Part shown: one piece after another, positions 54,566 through 63,607 of the stretch | Position numbering within the stretch: the first letter of the stretch is position 1 | How the letters are laid out: each line of letters begins with the position of its first letter | DNA from: Yoonia sp. I 8.24 | GTDB taxonomy: Bacteria > Pseudomonadota > Alphaproteobacteria > Rhodobacterales > Rhodobacteraceae | Assembly: GCF_022096995.1 (NCBI RefSeq) | Contig: NZ_JACXGQ010000001.1 | Location: 372,001 to 436,000, forward strand | Length of the DNA: 64,000 bases | Reading direction: 5' to 3' | Program-made: the position numbers and the translations under genes | The notes under the pieces: generated by a model | Told to the model about the DNA's origin: nothing | What the model saw: the letters and a program-made list of their open reading frames with translations, nothing else | The model's database searches: none

Positions 54566-54579
54566 TTACCGTTTGGTAA
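54566..54579. promoter_or_regulatory. Short dyad in the argE-dppD intergenic region
   Basis: TTACC (54566-54570) and GGTAA (54575-54579) flank GTTT. It lies between the divergent argE-like and dppD genes, about 67 bp before the dppD start and 15 bp upstream of a -10-like TAAAAT (54594-54599). The arms are short, so it is only a candidate. Confidence 0.3.
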
Positions 54580-54645
54580 AAATTCGCAATGCCTAAAATC
54601 CGGCAAAAGCGCAAAAATTAATCCGAACCACGAGGGAGGTTCTAT

Positions 54646-55642
<997 letters not shown>

Positions 55643-55650
<8 letters not shown>

Positions 55651-56650
55651 TACTGAAAACACACCTCTGGTCAGCGTGCGCGACCTCAAAATGCACTTTC
55701 CGATTCATGCAGGCCTTTTACGCCGCCGCGTGGGCGAAGTCAAAGCCGTCGATGGCGTCAGCTTTGACGTGATTGAGGGCGAAACATTAGGCCTCGTCGG
55801 AGAATCGGGCTGCGGCAAGTCCACATGTGGGCGCGCCGTGTTACGCCTGTATGATATTACTTCCGGTGAGATCACGATCGACGGCGATGAAATCGGAGAC
55901 ACTTCACAAGCAGCTCTACGCACCAAACGCCCGGCGATGCAGATGGTGTTCCAAGACCCGCAGGCATCCTTGAACCCGCGCATGACCGTTGAAGCGATTA
56001 TCAAAGAACCGCTGGATGAGCACACAAAGCTGTCCGAGCTCGAAAAGCGCGAAAAAGTGGGCGAATTGATGGATGCCGTTGGGCTTAACCGCCAATTTGC
56101 CAAACGTTATCCGCAAGCATTCTCAGGCGGTCAACGTCAACGCATCGGGATCGCCCGCGCGCTGGCGTTGAACCCAAAGTTCATTGTCTGTGATGAACCA
56201 ATTGCGGCGCTCGATGTGTCGATCCAAGCGCAGGTTGTGAACCTGCTCGAAGACCTGCAAGAACAATTTGGGCTGACCTATCTGTTTATCAGCCATGACC
56301 TATCGATGGTGCGTCATATCGCGACCCGTGTTGCGGTCATGTATCTGGGCAAGATTGTTGAGCTTGCCCCGCGCGAGGCGCTATATGCTGAACCGCTGCA
56401 TCCCTACACAAAAGCATTGCTATCGGCGGTTCCTGACCCTGATCCAAGTCTTGCCAAAGCGTCCAACCGTATCGTTTTGCAAGGGGATGTTCCGTCCCCC
56501 GCAAACCCTCCAAAAGGCTGCAACTTTTGCACCCGCTGCCCATCGGTGATGGATATTTGCAAGACGACAGAGCCTACTTATTTTGAGGTGCAGCCAGGCC
56601 GTTTCACGGCTTGCCATCTTTATGAGAATAACAATGACACTGCCGAATAA
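55643..56650 (+). CDS. Peptide/opine ABC transporter ATP-binding protein (DppF type)
   Basis: 335 aa from the ATG at 55643, inside the end of the dppD frame; the upstream part of the frame to 55502 is antifunctional shadow. Walker [20 protein letters not shown], signature [15 protein letters not shown], Walker [20 protein letters not shown]-loop [11 protein letters not shown]. The C-terminal [21 protein letters not shown] shows the oligopeptide-type Cys motif. Pairs with DppD to drive the transporter. It is followed by the binding-protein gene after 51 nt. Confidence 0.94.
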
Positions 56651-56701
56651 ACGGCAGGTCACCGAGGTCAATAAGAGCACAACCAACAAGGAGAAGACAT
56701 T

Positions 56702-58432
56702 ATGAAACTCAAGACAGCACTGCTTGGCGCTGTTGCGACCGTTTCCCTGGCGCCGGCGGCATTTGCCGACGCGCATGAAGGTGAACGCGGCCGCGACGGT
56801 CAACTGAACATCATTTATTGGCAAGCCCCATCCATCCTGAACCCATACCTATCAGGTGGGACAAAGGACCTGGAATCTGCCAGCTTGGTCGTAGAGCCCC
56901 TTGGTCGCTACGATTCGACCGGTGCGATGGTTCCATATTTGGTCGACGAAATTCCAACAGTGGCAAATGGCGGTGTCTCAGAAGATTTGACCTCCATCAC
57001 ATGGAAGCTGACAGAAGGCCTGCTTTGGTCTGATGGCACGCCGCTGACCTCAGCCGACGTTGTATTCACAGCTGAATACTGCATGGATCCAGAAGGTGGT
57101 TGTGCACAGCTGTCTAAATTCGAAGGTGTTGAAACTGTCGAGGCGCTAGACGATCTGACTGTTAAGGTCACATTCGGCGGTCCACAGCCAAACCCATATG
57201 GTCCCTTCATGGGCGGCCAATCCCCAATCATTCAAGCCGCACAATTTGCTGAGTGCATGGGTGCGAAAGCCCCAGAATGTACCGATGCGAACTTTGGCCC
57301 AATCGGCACAGGCCCGTTTGTTGTCACTGACTTCCGCACGAATGACGTGATCCAACTGGTCGCAAACGAAAACTACCGTGATCCAAACAAACCAGCCTTT
57401 GCAAGCGTGACCTTCAAAGGTGGCGGCGACGCAACTGCAGCAGGTCGTTCGGTTCTGGAGACAGGCGAATTTGACTACGCTTGGAACCTGCAATTGGCAC
57501 CCGATGTGATTGCATCAATGGCCGAAGCTGGCGTCGGTACACCTGTATCAGCCTTTGGTACTTTGGTTGAGCGTCTGGAAATGAACCTCACAGACCCATC
57601 TCCAGCGCTTGAAGAAGGTGTACGTGCAACTGCTGCTGCACCGCACCCGTTCCTGAGTGACGAAGCTGTGCGCCGCGCGCTATCAATGGCCATCGATCGC
57701 GATCTTCTGGTCGAAGTCGGCTACGGTCAAGCTGGTCGTCCGACATGTAACCTTGTTCCCGGTCCAGAAGTTTACGCTTCAACCGAAAACACCGGTTGCT
57801 TGGTCCAAGACATCGAAGGTGCCAAAGCGCTTCTTGAAGGTGCGGGCTGGGTTGACAGCAATGGCGACGGCATCCGTGAAAAAGATGGTGTTGAACTGCG
57901 TATCCTTTACCAAACTTCGACAAACGCCGTCCGTCAGGATTTCCAAGCGTTGATCAAAGAATGGTGGGGCGAAATCGGTGTTGAAACCGAACTGCGCAAC
58001 ATTGATGCATCTGTCTTCTTTGGTGGTGACCCAGGGTCTCCTGACACATTCCAGCGTTTCTACGCAGACGTTGAAATGTACGCCAACAACTTTGACGGCA
58101 CAGACCCACAGGCTTACTTGTCCGCCTATACTTGCGACAAAGCGCCAAAGCCTGAAAGCCAATGGCAGGGTGAAAACATCAACCGTTTCTGTGATCCAGC
58201 CTATGACGCAATGGTTGCCGAACTGGGTGCCACTGCTGATCAAGCCGAGCGCAGCCGCATTGCAATCGCATTGAACGACATGCTGACCAAAGACACGATG
58301 ACAATCGTGCCGCTGGTTGACCGTGGCCGTGTTTCTGCGCATGCAAACACCCTTGGTGGTGTTGTTCTGAACACTTGGGACTCCGAGCTGTGGAACGCAG
58401 CTGATTGGTACCGTATCGGCGACAACCGCTAA
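56702..58432 (+). CDS. Peptide/opine ABC transporter substrate-binding protein (DppA/OppA type)
   Basis: 576 aa with AAGGAGA 8 nt before the ATG. Signal peptide LKTALLGAVATVSLAPAAFA. Family SBP_bac_5 blocks: LNPYLSGGTKDLESASLVVEPLGRYD, ITWKLTEGLLWSDGTPLTSADVVFTAEY, GPIGTGPFVVTDF, RRALSMAIDRDLLVE, and the late CDPAYDAMVAELGATAD. The many cysteines (at least six, e.g. CMDPEGGC, CMGAKAPEC, CNLVPG) suggest disulfides in the periplasm. Ligand not predictable. A perfect palindromic repeat follows its stop. Confidence 0.93.
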   Translation: MKLKTALLGAVATVSLAPAAFADAHEGERGRDGQLNIIYWQAPSILNPYLSGGTKDLESASLVVEPLGRYDSTGAMVPYLVDEIPTVANGGVSEDLTSITWKLTEGLLWSDGTPLTSADVVFTAEYCMDPEGGCAQLSKFEGVETVEALDDLTVKVTFGGPQPNPYGPFMGGQSPIIQAAQFAECMGAKAPECTDANFGPIGTGPFVVTDFRTNDVIQLVANENYRDPNKPAFASVTFKGGGDATAAGRSVLETGEFDYAWNLQLAPDVIASMAEAGVGTPVSAFGTLVERLEMNLTDPSPALEEGVRATAAAPHPFLSDEAVRRALSMAIDRDLLVEVGYGQAGRPTCNLVPGPEVYASTENTGCLVQDIEGAKALLEGAGWVDSNGDGIREKDGVELRILYQTSTNAVRQDFQALIKEWWGEIGVETELRNIDASVFFGGDPGSPDTFQRFYADVEMYANNFDGTDPQAYLSAYTCDKAPKPESQWQGENINRFCDPAYDAMVAELGATADQAERSRIAIALNDMLTKDTMTIVPLVDRGRVSAHANTLGGVVLNTWDSELWNAADWYRIGDNR

Positions 58433-58441
58433 GACCTTTGC

Positions 58442-58467
58442 GTAGGGTGGATTTAAATCCACCCTAC
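58442..58467 (+). repeat. Dispersed palindromic repeat, copy 3 (perfect palindrome)
   Basis: Arms GTAGGGTGGATTT (58442-58454) and AAATCCACCCTAC (58455-58467) are exactly complementary with no loop. It sits 9 bp after the binding-protein stop, inside the dpp operon, where it could stabilise the upstream mRNA or partly terminate. Confidence 0.9.
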
Positions 58468-58539
58468 CTGAAACATCCGGCGGGGCGTTTTAACGCGCCC
58501 TGTCACATATCAAAGCTCTGACCAAAGGCGTTGCCAACC

Positions 58540-59547
58540 GTGCTGATCTATACCATTCGCAGATTGCTCATTTCGATCCCGACGCTTTTGTTCATCGCTT
58601 TTGTGATTTTCATGCTGCTTGAACTTGCCCCGGGTGACCCGATGGCGCAGATGCCGCTGACAATCCCGCCCGAAGTCAAAGAAAAAATGCGGCTCGCACT
58701 TGGCCTCGGAGAGCCGTGGTACGTGCGCTTCCCGCTTTGGCTAAAGCAGTTCTTTATCGTGGAACCACAGTATTGGATTGACGGCACCTTCGGCACCAAT
58801 TTCGCAGATGGCGCACAGCGGATCATCAGTTTCCAATCCCGCAGCCCGGTGTTTGAAACCATCGCGCAGCGTATGCCACAAACCCTATGGGTGGTGGGCA
58901 TGTCTTATGTGGTCGGTGTGCTGATCGCCCTCCCCATTGGGATTATCAGCGCCTACCGACAATATTCAGTCTTTGATCAGGCGGGCACATTTGTGTCGAT
59001 GATTGGCTTCTCGGTGCCTCCGTTCTTTTCCGGCGTTCTGTTGATCGTAATCTTCTCGGTGCAACTCAAATGGCTGCCATCGATCTATGATACCACCCAC
59101 GTCGTGGGCGATTGGGATAGCTTCCTATTTCAACTGCGCCAAATGATTATGCCCGTCATGGTACTTGCCCTGCAAACCACAGCCCAAGTCAGCCGCTACA
59201 TGCGCGCCTCGATGCTGGATAACCTCGGCCAAGACTACGTCCGCACCGCCCGTGCCAAGGGCATGTCTGAAAGCACTGTCGTTCTGAAACATGTGCTACG
59301 CAATTCGATGATCCCGGTTGTGACGGTGATTGCGCTTGGGATCCCATCGATCTTTGGTGGCGCGATCATTACCGAGCAAATCTTTAAGGTAAACGGCCTT
59401 GGCCAATTGCTGATCATTGCCCTGCAAGGCAGCGATATTCCGATGGTGATGACCATTACTTTCCTACTGGCGGTTCTGATCGTCATGATGAACCTGATTG
59501 CCGATGTGCTTTACGGCATTCTGGACCCGAGGATCCGCTATGACTGA
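58540..59547 (+). CDS. Peptide/opine ABC transporter permease (DppB type)
   Basis: 335 aa if the GTG at 58540 is used (MLIYTIRRLLISIPTLLFIAF, the usual DppB start); a TTG at 58531 would add three residues. Six helices; the EAA-type loop is DYVRTARAKGMSESTVVLKHVLRNSMIPVVTV and the end is LNLIADVLYGILDPRIRYD-like (MMNLIADVLYGILDPRIRYD). The binding-protein side loop is longer than in E. coli DppB. Stop overlaps the dppC start by 8 nt. Confidence 0.92.
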   Translation: MLIYTIRRLLISIPTLLFIAFVIFMLLELAPGDPMAQMPLTIPPEVKEKMRLALGLGEPWYVRFPLWLKQFFIVEPQYWIDGTFGTNFADGAQRIISFQSRSPVFETIAQRMPQTLWVVGMSYVVGVLIALPIGIISAYRQYSVFDQAGTFVSMIGFSVPPFFSGVLLIVIFSVQLKWLPSIYDTTHVVGDWDSFLFQLRQMIMPVMVLALQTTAQVSRYMRASMLDNLGQDYVRTARAKGMSESTVVLKHVLRNSMIPVVTVIALGIPSIFGGAIITEQIFKVNGLGQLLIIALQGSDIPMVMTITFLLAVLIVMMNLIADVLYGILDPRIRYD

Positions 59548-60490
59548 TACGACCATGACCGCCACCGCCGTCGAAAAATCCCGCAATCAATGGTTTGATG
59601 TTTGGGCGCAGTTTCGCACCCACAAGGGCGCGGTCGCAGGGCTTGCCTTTCTTGTTTTCATCACGCTTTTCGTCACGGTCGGCCCCGTGCTTTGGGACGT
59701 GGATCCGGGAAAACTAAATATCCGCAACAAAGACGTGCGCCCCATTTACATGGCGATCTTCGATAGCGATGCGAAGGTCAGTTGGGGCAGCCCAATGGGT
59801 ACCGACAACCTTGGGCGCGATATTATGGCGAACATTATGGCTGGGGGGCGCGTCTCATTGGCCGTGGGCTGGACCGCGATGATTTTGGCAGTCTTTATCG
59901 GCACACTGATTGGTGTATTGGCGGGCTATTTCAAACGGCTTGACGGGCTACTGATGCGGTTTACTGATCTTGTGCTGGCGCTGCCGCTCCTACCGCTTTT
60001 GCTGGTGATGATGCTTTTGTTCCGTGATCCGCTGCGCGCAACATTCGGGCCTGAAAACGGCATCTTTATTCTGATCGTGACAGGCATCGGCATTACATCA
60101 TGGATGCAGACCGCACGGATTGTGCGCGGTGATGTGATGGCGCTCAAGGAACGTGAATTTGTGCTGGCGGCCCGGTCCATTGGGACCCCTGCCCACCGCA
60201 TGATTACCCGGCATTTGCTGCCAAACGTGATGTCGCCGATTATGGTGTCCGCCACACTTGGGCTTGCCACAGCGATCATCACCGAAAGTGCGTTGTCATT
60301 CCTTGGGCTTGGCTTCCCGTCAGATTTCCCGACATGGGGCAAAATCTTGTTTGATAGCGTCGACCGGATGACCGCATTCCCGGAACGGGTCATCTGGCCG
60401 GGGCTTGCGATTTCATTGACCGTTTTGGCGGTGAACTACATCGGTGACGGGCTGCGCGACGCGCTTGACCCGCGCATTCGCGGGCAATGA
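59540..60490 (+). CDS. Peptide/opine ABC transporter permease (DppC type)
   Basis: 316 aa from the ATG at 59540, with GAGGAT before it. First helix GLAFLVFITLFVTVGPVLW, then the periplasmic GTDNLGRDIMANIMAGGRVSLAVGW motif of DppC, and the coupling loop EFVLAARSIGTPAHRMITRHLLPNVMSPIMV. Ends AVNYIGDGLRDALDPRIRGQ, the family terminus. Last gene of the operon; it meets the convergent CMD gene with 2 bp between stops. Confidence 0.94.
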   Translation: MTDTTMTATAVEKSRNQWFDVWAQFRTHKGAVAGLAFLVFITLFVTVGPVLWDVDPGKLNIRNKDVRPIYMAIFDSDAKVSWGSPMGTDNLGRDIMANIMAGGRVSLAVGWTAMILAVFIGTLIGVLAGYFKRLDGLLMRFTDLVLALPLLPLLLVMMLLFRDPLRATFGPENGIFILIVTGIGITSWMQTARIVRGDVMALKEREFVLAARSIGTPAHRMITRHLLPNVMSPIMVSATLGLATAIITESALSFLGLGFPSDFPTWGKILFDSVDRMTAFPERVIWPGLAISLTVLAVNYIGDGLRDALDPRIRGQ

Positions 60491-60492
60491 TC

Positions 60493-60867
60493 TTATTGCT
60501 CTGCTTGAACCTCAAGCAGAGCATTCAGCCCGTTGATCGCCGCAGGCATTCCGCCATAAACTGACATCTGCCAAATCACCTCGGCCATTTCCTGTTCCGT
60601 GACACCAACGGACAGCGCGTGTGCGATGTTGACCTTTAACTGCGGGGTGGTCTGCCCACCCATCGCGGTCAGTGCGGCCACGGTACATAGCTGTCGCGTT
60701 TTCACGTCCAAACCTTCGCGAACATAGTGGCGACCGTAGGCCCATTCGATCAGGCTTTCCGCCATGCCCGGCACCAGATGATCATAGCGCGCGGCTAGCG
60801 TTTCTTCCAACGTGGGGTTCATCTGGGCCACATGCGCCCGCCCCTTTTCAAGTGCAGTCATCGTCAT
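60493..60867 (-). CDS. CMD-family protein regulated by an adjacent MerR gene
   Basis: 124 aa. CMD blocks: LVPGMAESLIEWAYGRHYVREGLDVKTRQLCTVAALTAMGG and SVGVTEQEMAEVIWQMSVYGGMPAAINGLNAL. This is the gamma-carboxymuconolactone-decarboxylase-like group; there is no CxxC peroxidatic pair. It starts 1 nt past the MerR stop on the same transcript, so it is the target of that regulator. The last codons form half of a 12-bp hairpin that lies just past the dppC stop. Confidence 0.88.
   Translation of the reverse strand: MTMTALEKGRAHVAQMNPTLEETLAARYDHLVPGMAESLIEWAYGRHYVREGLDVKTRQLCTVAALTAMGGQTTPQLKVNIAHALSVGVTEQEMAEVIWQMSVYGGMPAAINGLNALLEVQAEQ
60497..60523. terminator. Hairpin at the meeting point of dppC and the CMD gene
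   Basis: TGCTCTGCTTGA (60497-60508) pairs perfectly with TCAAGCAGAGCA (60512-60523) across ACC. It begins 6 bp past the dppC stop and lies inside the last codons of the convergent CMD gene. It can form in both transcripts, though only the stem is terminator-like. Confidence 0.5.
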
Positions 60868-60868
60868 T

Positions 60869-61237
60869 TTAATGCCCTTTCGCTTTACGTTCCATGTCGT
60901 GATATGCGGCGACCTTGCGGTCCATAAGCGCCAGCGTATCCTGCATCAGCGCCAGTTTAGCCGCGACTGTTTTGCGGTGCAGCTCTAACATCTCGCGCCG
61001 TTCAGTCAGGGTTTCATCCCCGCGTCGGCGTAGCGCGGCATAGCGGATACGGTCGGCCTGTTTCATCCCCGTTGCGTTCAATTGTTCCAAAAACCGGATC
61101 CAACCAAGCACATCATCGCCGTAAACGCGCCGCCCGCCGTCATTGCGCATTGGCGGCGCAATCAGTCCGATTTTCTCATAATACCGCAAGGTATCAACCG
61201 TGAGGCCACTTTGTTTCGCGACGTCCCCAATGAGCAT
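60869..61237 (-). CDS. MerR family transcriptional regulator (NmlR/AdhR-like)
   Basis: 122 aa from the ATG at 61237 (MLIGDVAKQSGLTVDTLRYYEKIGLI), with GCGGGA before it; the frame runs to 61420 but that part overlaps the promoter. The winged helix-turn-helix covers residues 1-70 (RRVYGDDVLGWIRFLEQLNATGM), followed by a coiled coil dimer helix. No cysteine is present, so it is not a metal sensor of the CueR type. The upstream palindrome and 19-bp spacer promoter are typical of the family. Confidence 0.9.
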   Translation of the reverse strand: MLIGDVAKQSGLTVDTLRYYEKIGLIAPPMRNDGGRRVYGDDVLGWIRFLEQLNATGMKQADRIRYAALRRRGDETLTERREMLELHRKTVAAKLALMQDTLALMDRKVAAYHDMERKAKGH

Positions 61238-61268
61238 ATTTTTCCCGCCTGAGTGTTTGATTCGTCTC

Positions 61269-61299
61269 AGCCTACAAGCTGGAGTGCACTCCAGCTCAA
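61269..61299 (-). promoter_or_regulatory. MerR-type promoter and operator
   Basis: A perfect 20-bp palindrome, AGCTGGAGTGCACTCCAGCT (61277-61296), lies within the spacer of a promoter read on the minus strand: TTGAGC (61299-61294), 19 nt, TAGGCT (61274-61269). The over-long spacer with the dyad inside is the hallmark of MerR regulation. It drives the MerR and CMD genes. Confidence 0.8.
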
Positions 61300-61310
61300 G
61301 CATAAACAGA

Positions 61311-62369
61311 TCAAACGGGAATGATTTCTGACTGATGCGTAATAATGCGGTCGATTTCAGTGCGTGCATAATGGCCCAACGCGATCTGTGCGTCTCGGGC
61401 AGCGCCATCGGGCAGATCAAGATCGCCCAATACGATGATGTTTTCGTCGTTCACAAGGTTCGCAGGCCCTGTATAATTAAAGCTGCCTAAGATCGTCAGC
61501 CCATCATCCATCACCATCAGTTTGTGGTGGATTTTACGCACACCCGTCCCCGTCCGGTTCTGATGCAGGCGCACCCCGCCTGATGTCAGCGTATTCTTAG
61601 ACGCCCATTTTTGGTTGGCCTGACGGCGATCCAATACACCCGACACATCCAGCCCTTTTTGCTGGGCATTCACCAATGCGTCATCGATCCCCGATGATTG
61701 TGAAAACGTGAACACCGCAAAATCGATCCGGTCCTTCGCTTTGATCATTTGCTTGATGAATTCCATCTCGGGCATGTGGTCTGGAGCAAAGAGCGGTTTG
61801 ATCCGAATGCCGCCCACACTATGCCCCTCAAGCGGTTTACGGGGGGTCGTCAGGCTGCGCGCGCCAAAAATTCCTTGGCGCAATTGCCGAAATTCTCGCC
61901 CGTATTCGCGGGCCACTTCATCGTCATGGATCACACAGACATGGTTGAGGTTCTTGGTAACACCTGTCGTTGTGAAATTGGTCGATCCGGTCAGCACCGA
62001 GGCCTTGTCACGGATCATAAATTTTTGGTGGAAAATAGCCGGGTTGTAGTCGGCCTTTGCATCAACCCCTGCCCGCAAAATCCGCATGAGAAGCTCGCGG
62101 TTAATCTCTTGCGCGCCCAGACTGTCAGGATCGGGGGCGTTCTTTTCGCGCAAGTAGTCTTGCTCCATGATGGCCCGCACACGCACGCCCCGGCGCGAAG
62201 CCGCAATCAACGCATCCGCAATGGGGCGGTGATCCAGCTCTTGTACACAGACCAGAAGCTCCTTTTGCGCGGCACCGATAAATTCAATAATCGGCGCTTC
62301 AAGGCTATCAGGCCCCCCGACGGTATCAGGGCCCATATGCAGGGTGATCGGGCCAACGGTGATGGGCAT
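61311..62369 (-). CDS. Phospholipase D-like (HKD) protein
   Basis: 352 aa with two HxKx4D motifs: H114-K116-D121 in HQKFMIRDKASVLTGSTN, and H281-K283-D288 in HHKLMVMDDGLTILGSFN. Each is followed by the usual GSTN/GSFN turn. Members range from phospholipases to nucleases (Nuc-like) and toxins. There is no signal peptide, so a cytoplasmic role, possibly on nucleic acid, is as likely as lipid cleavage. It ends just before the MerR promoter and starts 90 bp after the LysR gene. Confidence 0.88.
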   Translation of the reverse strand: MPITVGPITLHMGPDTVGGPDSLEAPIIEFIGAAQKELLVCVQELDHRPIADALIAASRRGVRVRAIMEQDYLREKNAPDPDSLGAQEINRELLMRILRAGVDAKADYNPAIFHQKFMIRDKASVLTGSTNFTTTGVTKNLNHVCVIHDDEVAREYGREFRQLRQGIFGARSLTTPRKPLEGHSVGGIRIKPLFAPDHMPEMEFIKQMIKAKDRIDFAVFTFSQSSGIDDALVNAQQKGLDVSGVLDRRQANQKWASKNTLTSGGVRLHQNRTGTGVRKIHHKLMVMDDGLTILGSFNYTGPANLVNDENIIVLGDLDLPDGAARDAQIALGHYARTEIDRIITHQSEIIPV

Positions 62370-62459
62370 TACATGTCTCCATATCTGCGGCTGTTACGAT
62401 ATGGTGGGCGTTCAGGGGGCACTACGACAAGTGAGGAATTCCAGACCATCTGCGTATGG

Positions 62460-63287
62460 CTACCCGCCGTGCCGATCACAAAGAACCGCGCACATGCGAT
62501 CAATCGCCCGCCGGACCTCGGGCAGGTGCCGATCATCTTGATGCGAAACAATCCATTGATCATGTGAAAGTTCCGGAATATCTGCGCCCCGCCGTTGCAA
62601 TGTCGGCTGCGCGTCCCCGATGAATGTCGGCAACAGCGCAATGCCTTTACCCAACAAAGCAATATCAAGACCGTTGCGCGGTGCGTTCACTTCGCAAATG
62701 GCGTCGTTGCCGACCGTCTTTTCCAACCACCGGGCCGACGGGGTATCCGCCAAGACCTTAATCCACGGAATTGTTTTTTCTGTTGCCGCGTAAGGGGCGA
62801 ACGAAACGCGCAGCAATTTACGCCCGGCAAGATTCGTTTCGGTTGGGCGGCGATTGCGAAAACCGATCATAACCTCACGGTGCGGGATGTCGCGGATTTC
62901 CTCGCCGGACAAAAAGCGTAGTTGTATGTCCACCGGTTCGCCGATAATTTTATCCAGTCGAGCTATCAATGCTAAGGTTGTCCAAGTTCCGGCGGACACT
63001 TTGACCAATGGGCGCGTCGCGTGATCTACAGGGTCGGTCAACCTGACGATGCGCTGTTCAACCTCCTCAAGATTTTCCAACAGCTTACGCCCCTCGGATG
63101 TCAATTCGTAGCCTCTGTCATACCTTACAAAAAGATCACGATTAAGCGTCCGCTCGACTTCAAGCATGCGGCGCCCCAAGGTCGCGGCACTTCGCCCAGT
63201 TCGTTTTGCAGCCGCAGATAGCCCACCGGCGCGCGCAACAGCAATGAATAGACGTAGGTTTTCCCAATCCCCTCTCTTTTCATACAT
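62460..63287 (-). CDS. LysR family transcriptional regulator
   Basis: 275 aa, short for the family. Helix-turn-helix WENLRLFIAVARAGGLSAAAKRTGRSAATLGRRMLEVER (about 8-46) with the LysR hallmarks, then LFVRYDRGYELTSEGRKLL. The ligand domain is compact (LVKVSAGTWTTLALIARL, MIGFRNRRPTETNLAGRKL, GNDAICEVNAPRNGLDIALLGKGIALLPTFIG). The target is unknown; the adjacent PLD gene downstream on the same strand is a candidate. Confidence 0.9.
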   Translation of the reverse strand: MYEKRGDWENLRLFIAVARAGGLSAAAKRTGRSAATLGRRMLEVERTLNRDLFVRYDRGYELTSEGRKLLENLEEVEQRIVRLTDPVDHATRPLVKVSAGTWTTLALIARLDKIIGEPVDIQLRFLSGEEIRDIPHREVMIGFRNRRPTETNLAGRKLLRVSFAPYAATEKTIPWIKVLADTPSARWLEKTVGNDAICEVNAPRNGLDIALLGKGIALLPTFIGDAQPTLQRRGADIPELSHDQWIVSHQDDRHLPEVRRAIDRMCAVLCDRHGG

Positions 63288-63373
63288 GAAATGATCCCCT
63301 CAAACCATTTCATTTATATGCATCAGCGGAACACCTAGACAAGTGTCAGGTCGAACAAAGATAGGGGAATGAC

Positions 63374-63565
63374 TTGCACACTCAACCACCCAATCTCGGG
63401 ACAATCTGCGTGCCGTTCTCTTGCTCCAAACAGGCGAAGGCATTGGATGACGAAGATGCATTTATGCTGGAACATGGGGGATACCCCGCGCGGAGCATCT
63501 ATTTGATCGTCGAAGCCGCAACCGGCGCGCGCGACGCCCTAAAACCGAAACGCCCCGCCAAATAA
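63374..63565 (+). CDS. Doubtful small ORF, 63 aa
   Basis: 63 aa with a TTG start. It contains KALDDEDAFMLEHGGYPARSIYLIVEAATGARDALKPKRPAK, whose second half looks protein-like, but there is no clear ribosome-binding site for the TTG. A different frame beginning ATG 63369 (45 aa) has AGGGGA before it, so the true reading is uncertain. A 10-bp GC hairpin covers its stop codon. No family recognised. Confidence 0.3.
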   Translation: MHTQPPNLGTICVPFSCSKQAKALDDEDAFMLEHGGYPARSIYLIVEAATGARDALKPKRPAK

Positions 63566-63576
63566 GTGGCGGGGCG
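63551..63576 (+). terminator. GC-rich hairpin over the small ORF stop
   Basis: CGCCCCGCCA (63551-63560) pairs perfectly with TGGCGGGGCG (63567-63576) around AATAAG. It is 6 bp upstream of copy 4 of the dispersed repeat, giving two stems in a row between convergent genes. Confidence 0.6.
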
Positions 63577-63581
63577 CAAAC

Positions 63582-63607
63582 GTAGGGTGGATCTTGATCC
63601 ACCTAAC
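63582..63607 (+). repeat. Dispersed palindromic repeat, copy 4
   Basis: GTAGGGTGGATC (63582-63593), TT, GATCCACC (63596-63603), then TAAC; the inner 8-bp arms are perfect and the outer ones have decayed. The pntB stop (TAG on the minus strand, 63610-63608) follows directly. Confidence 0.8.
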
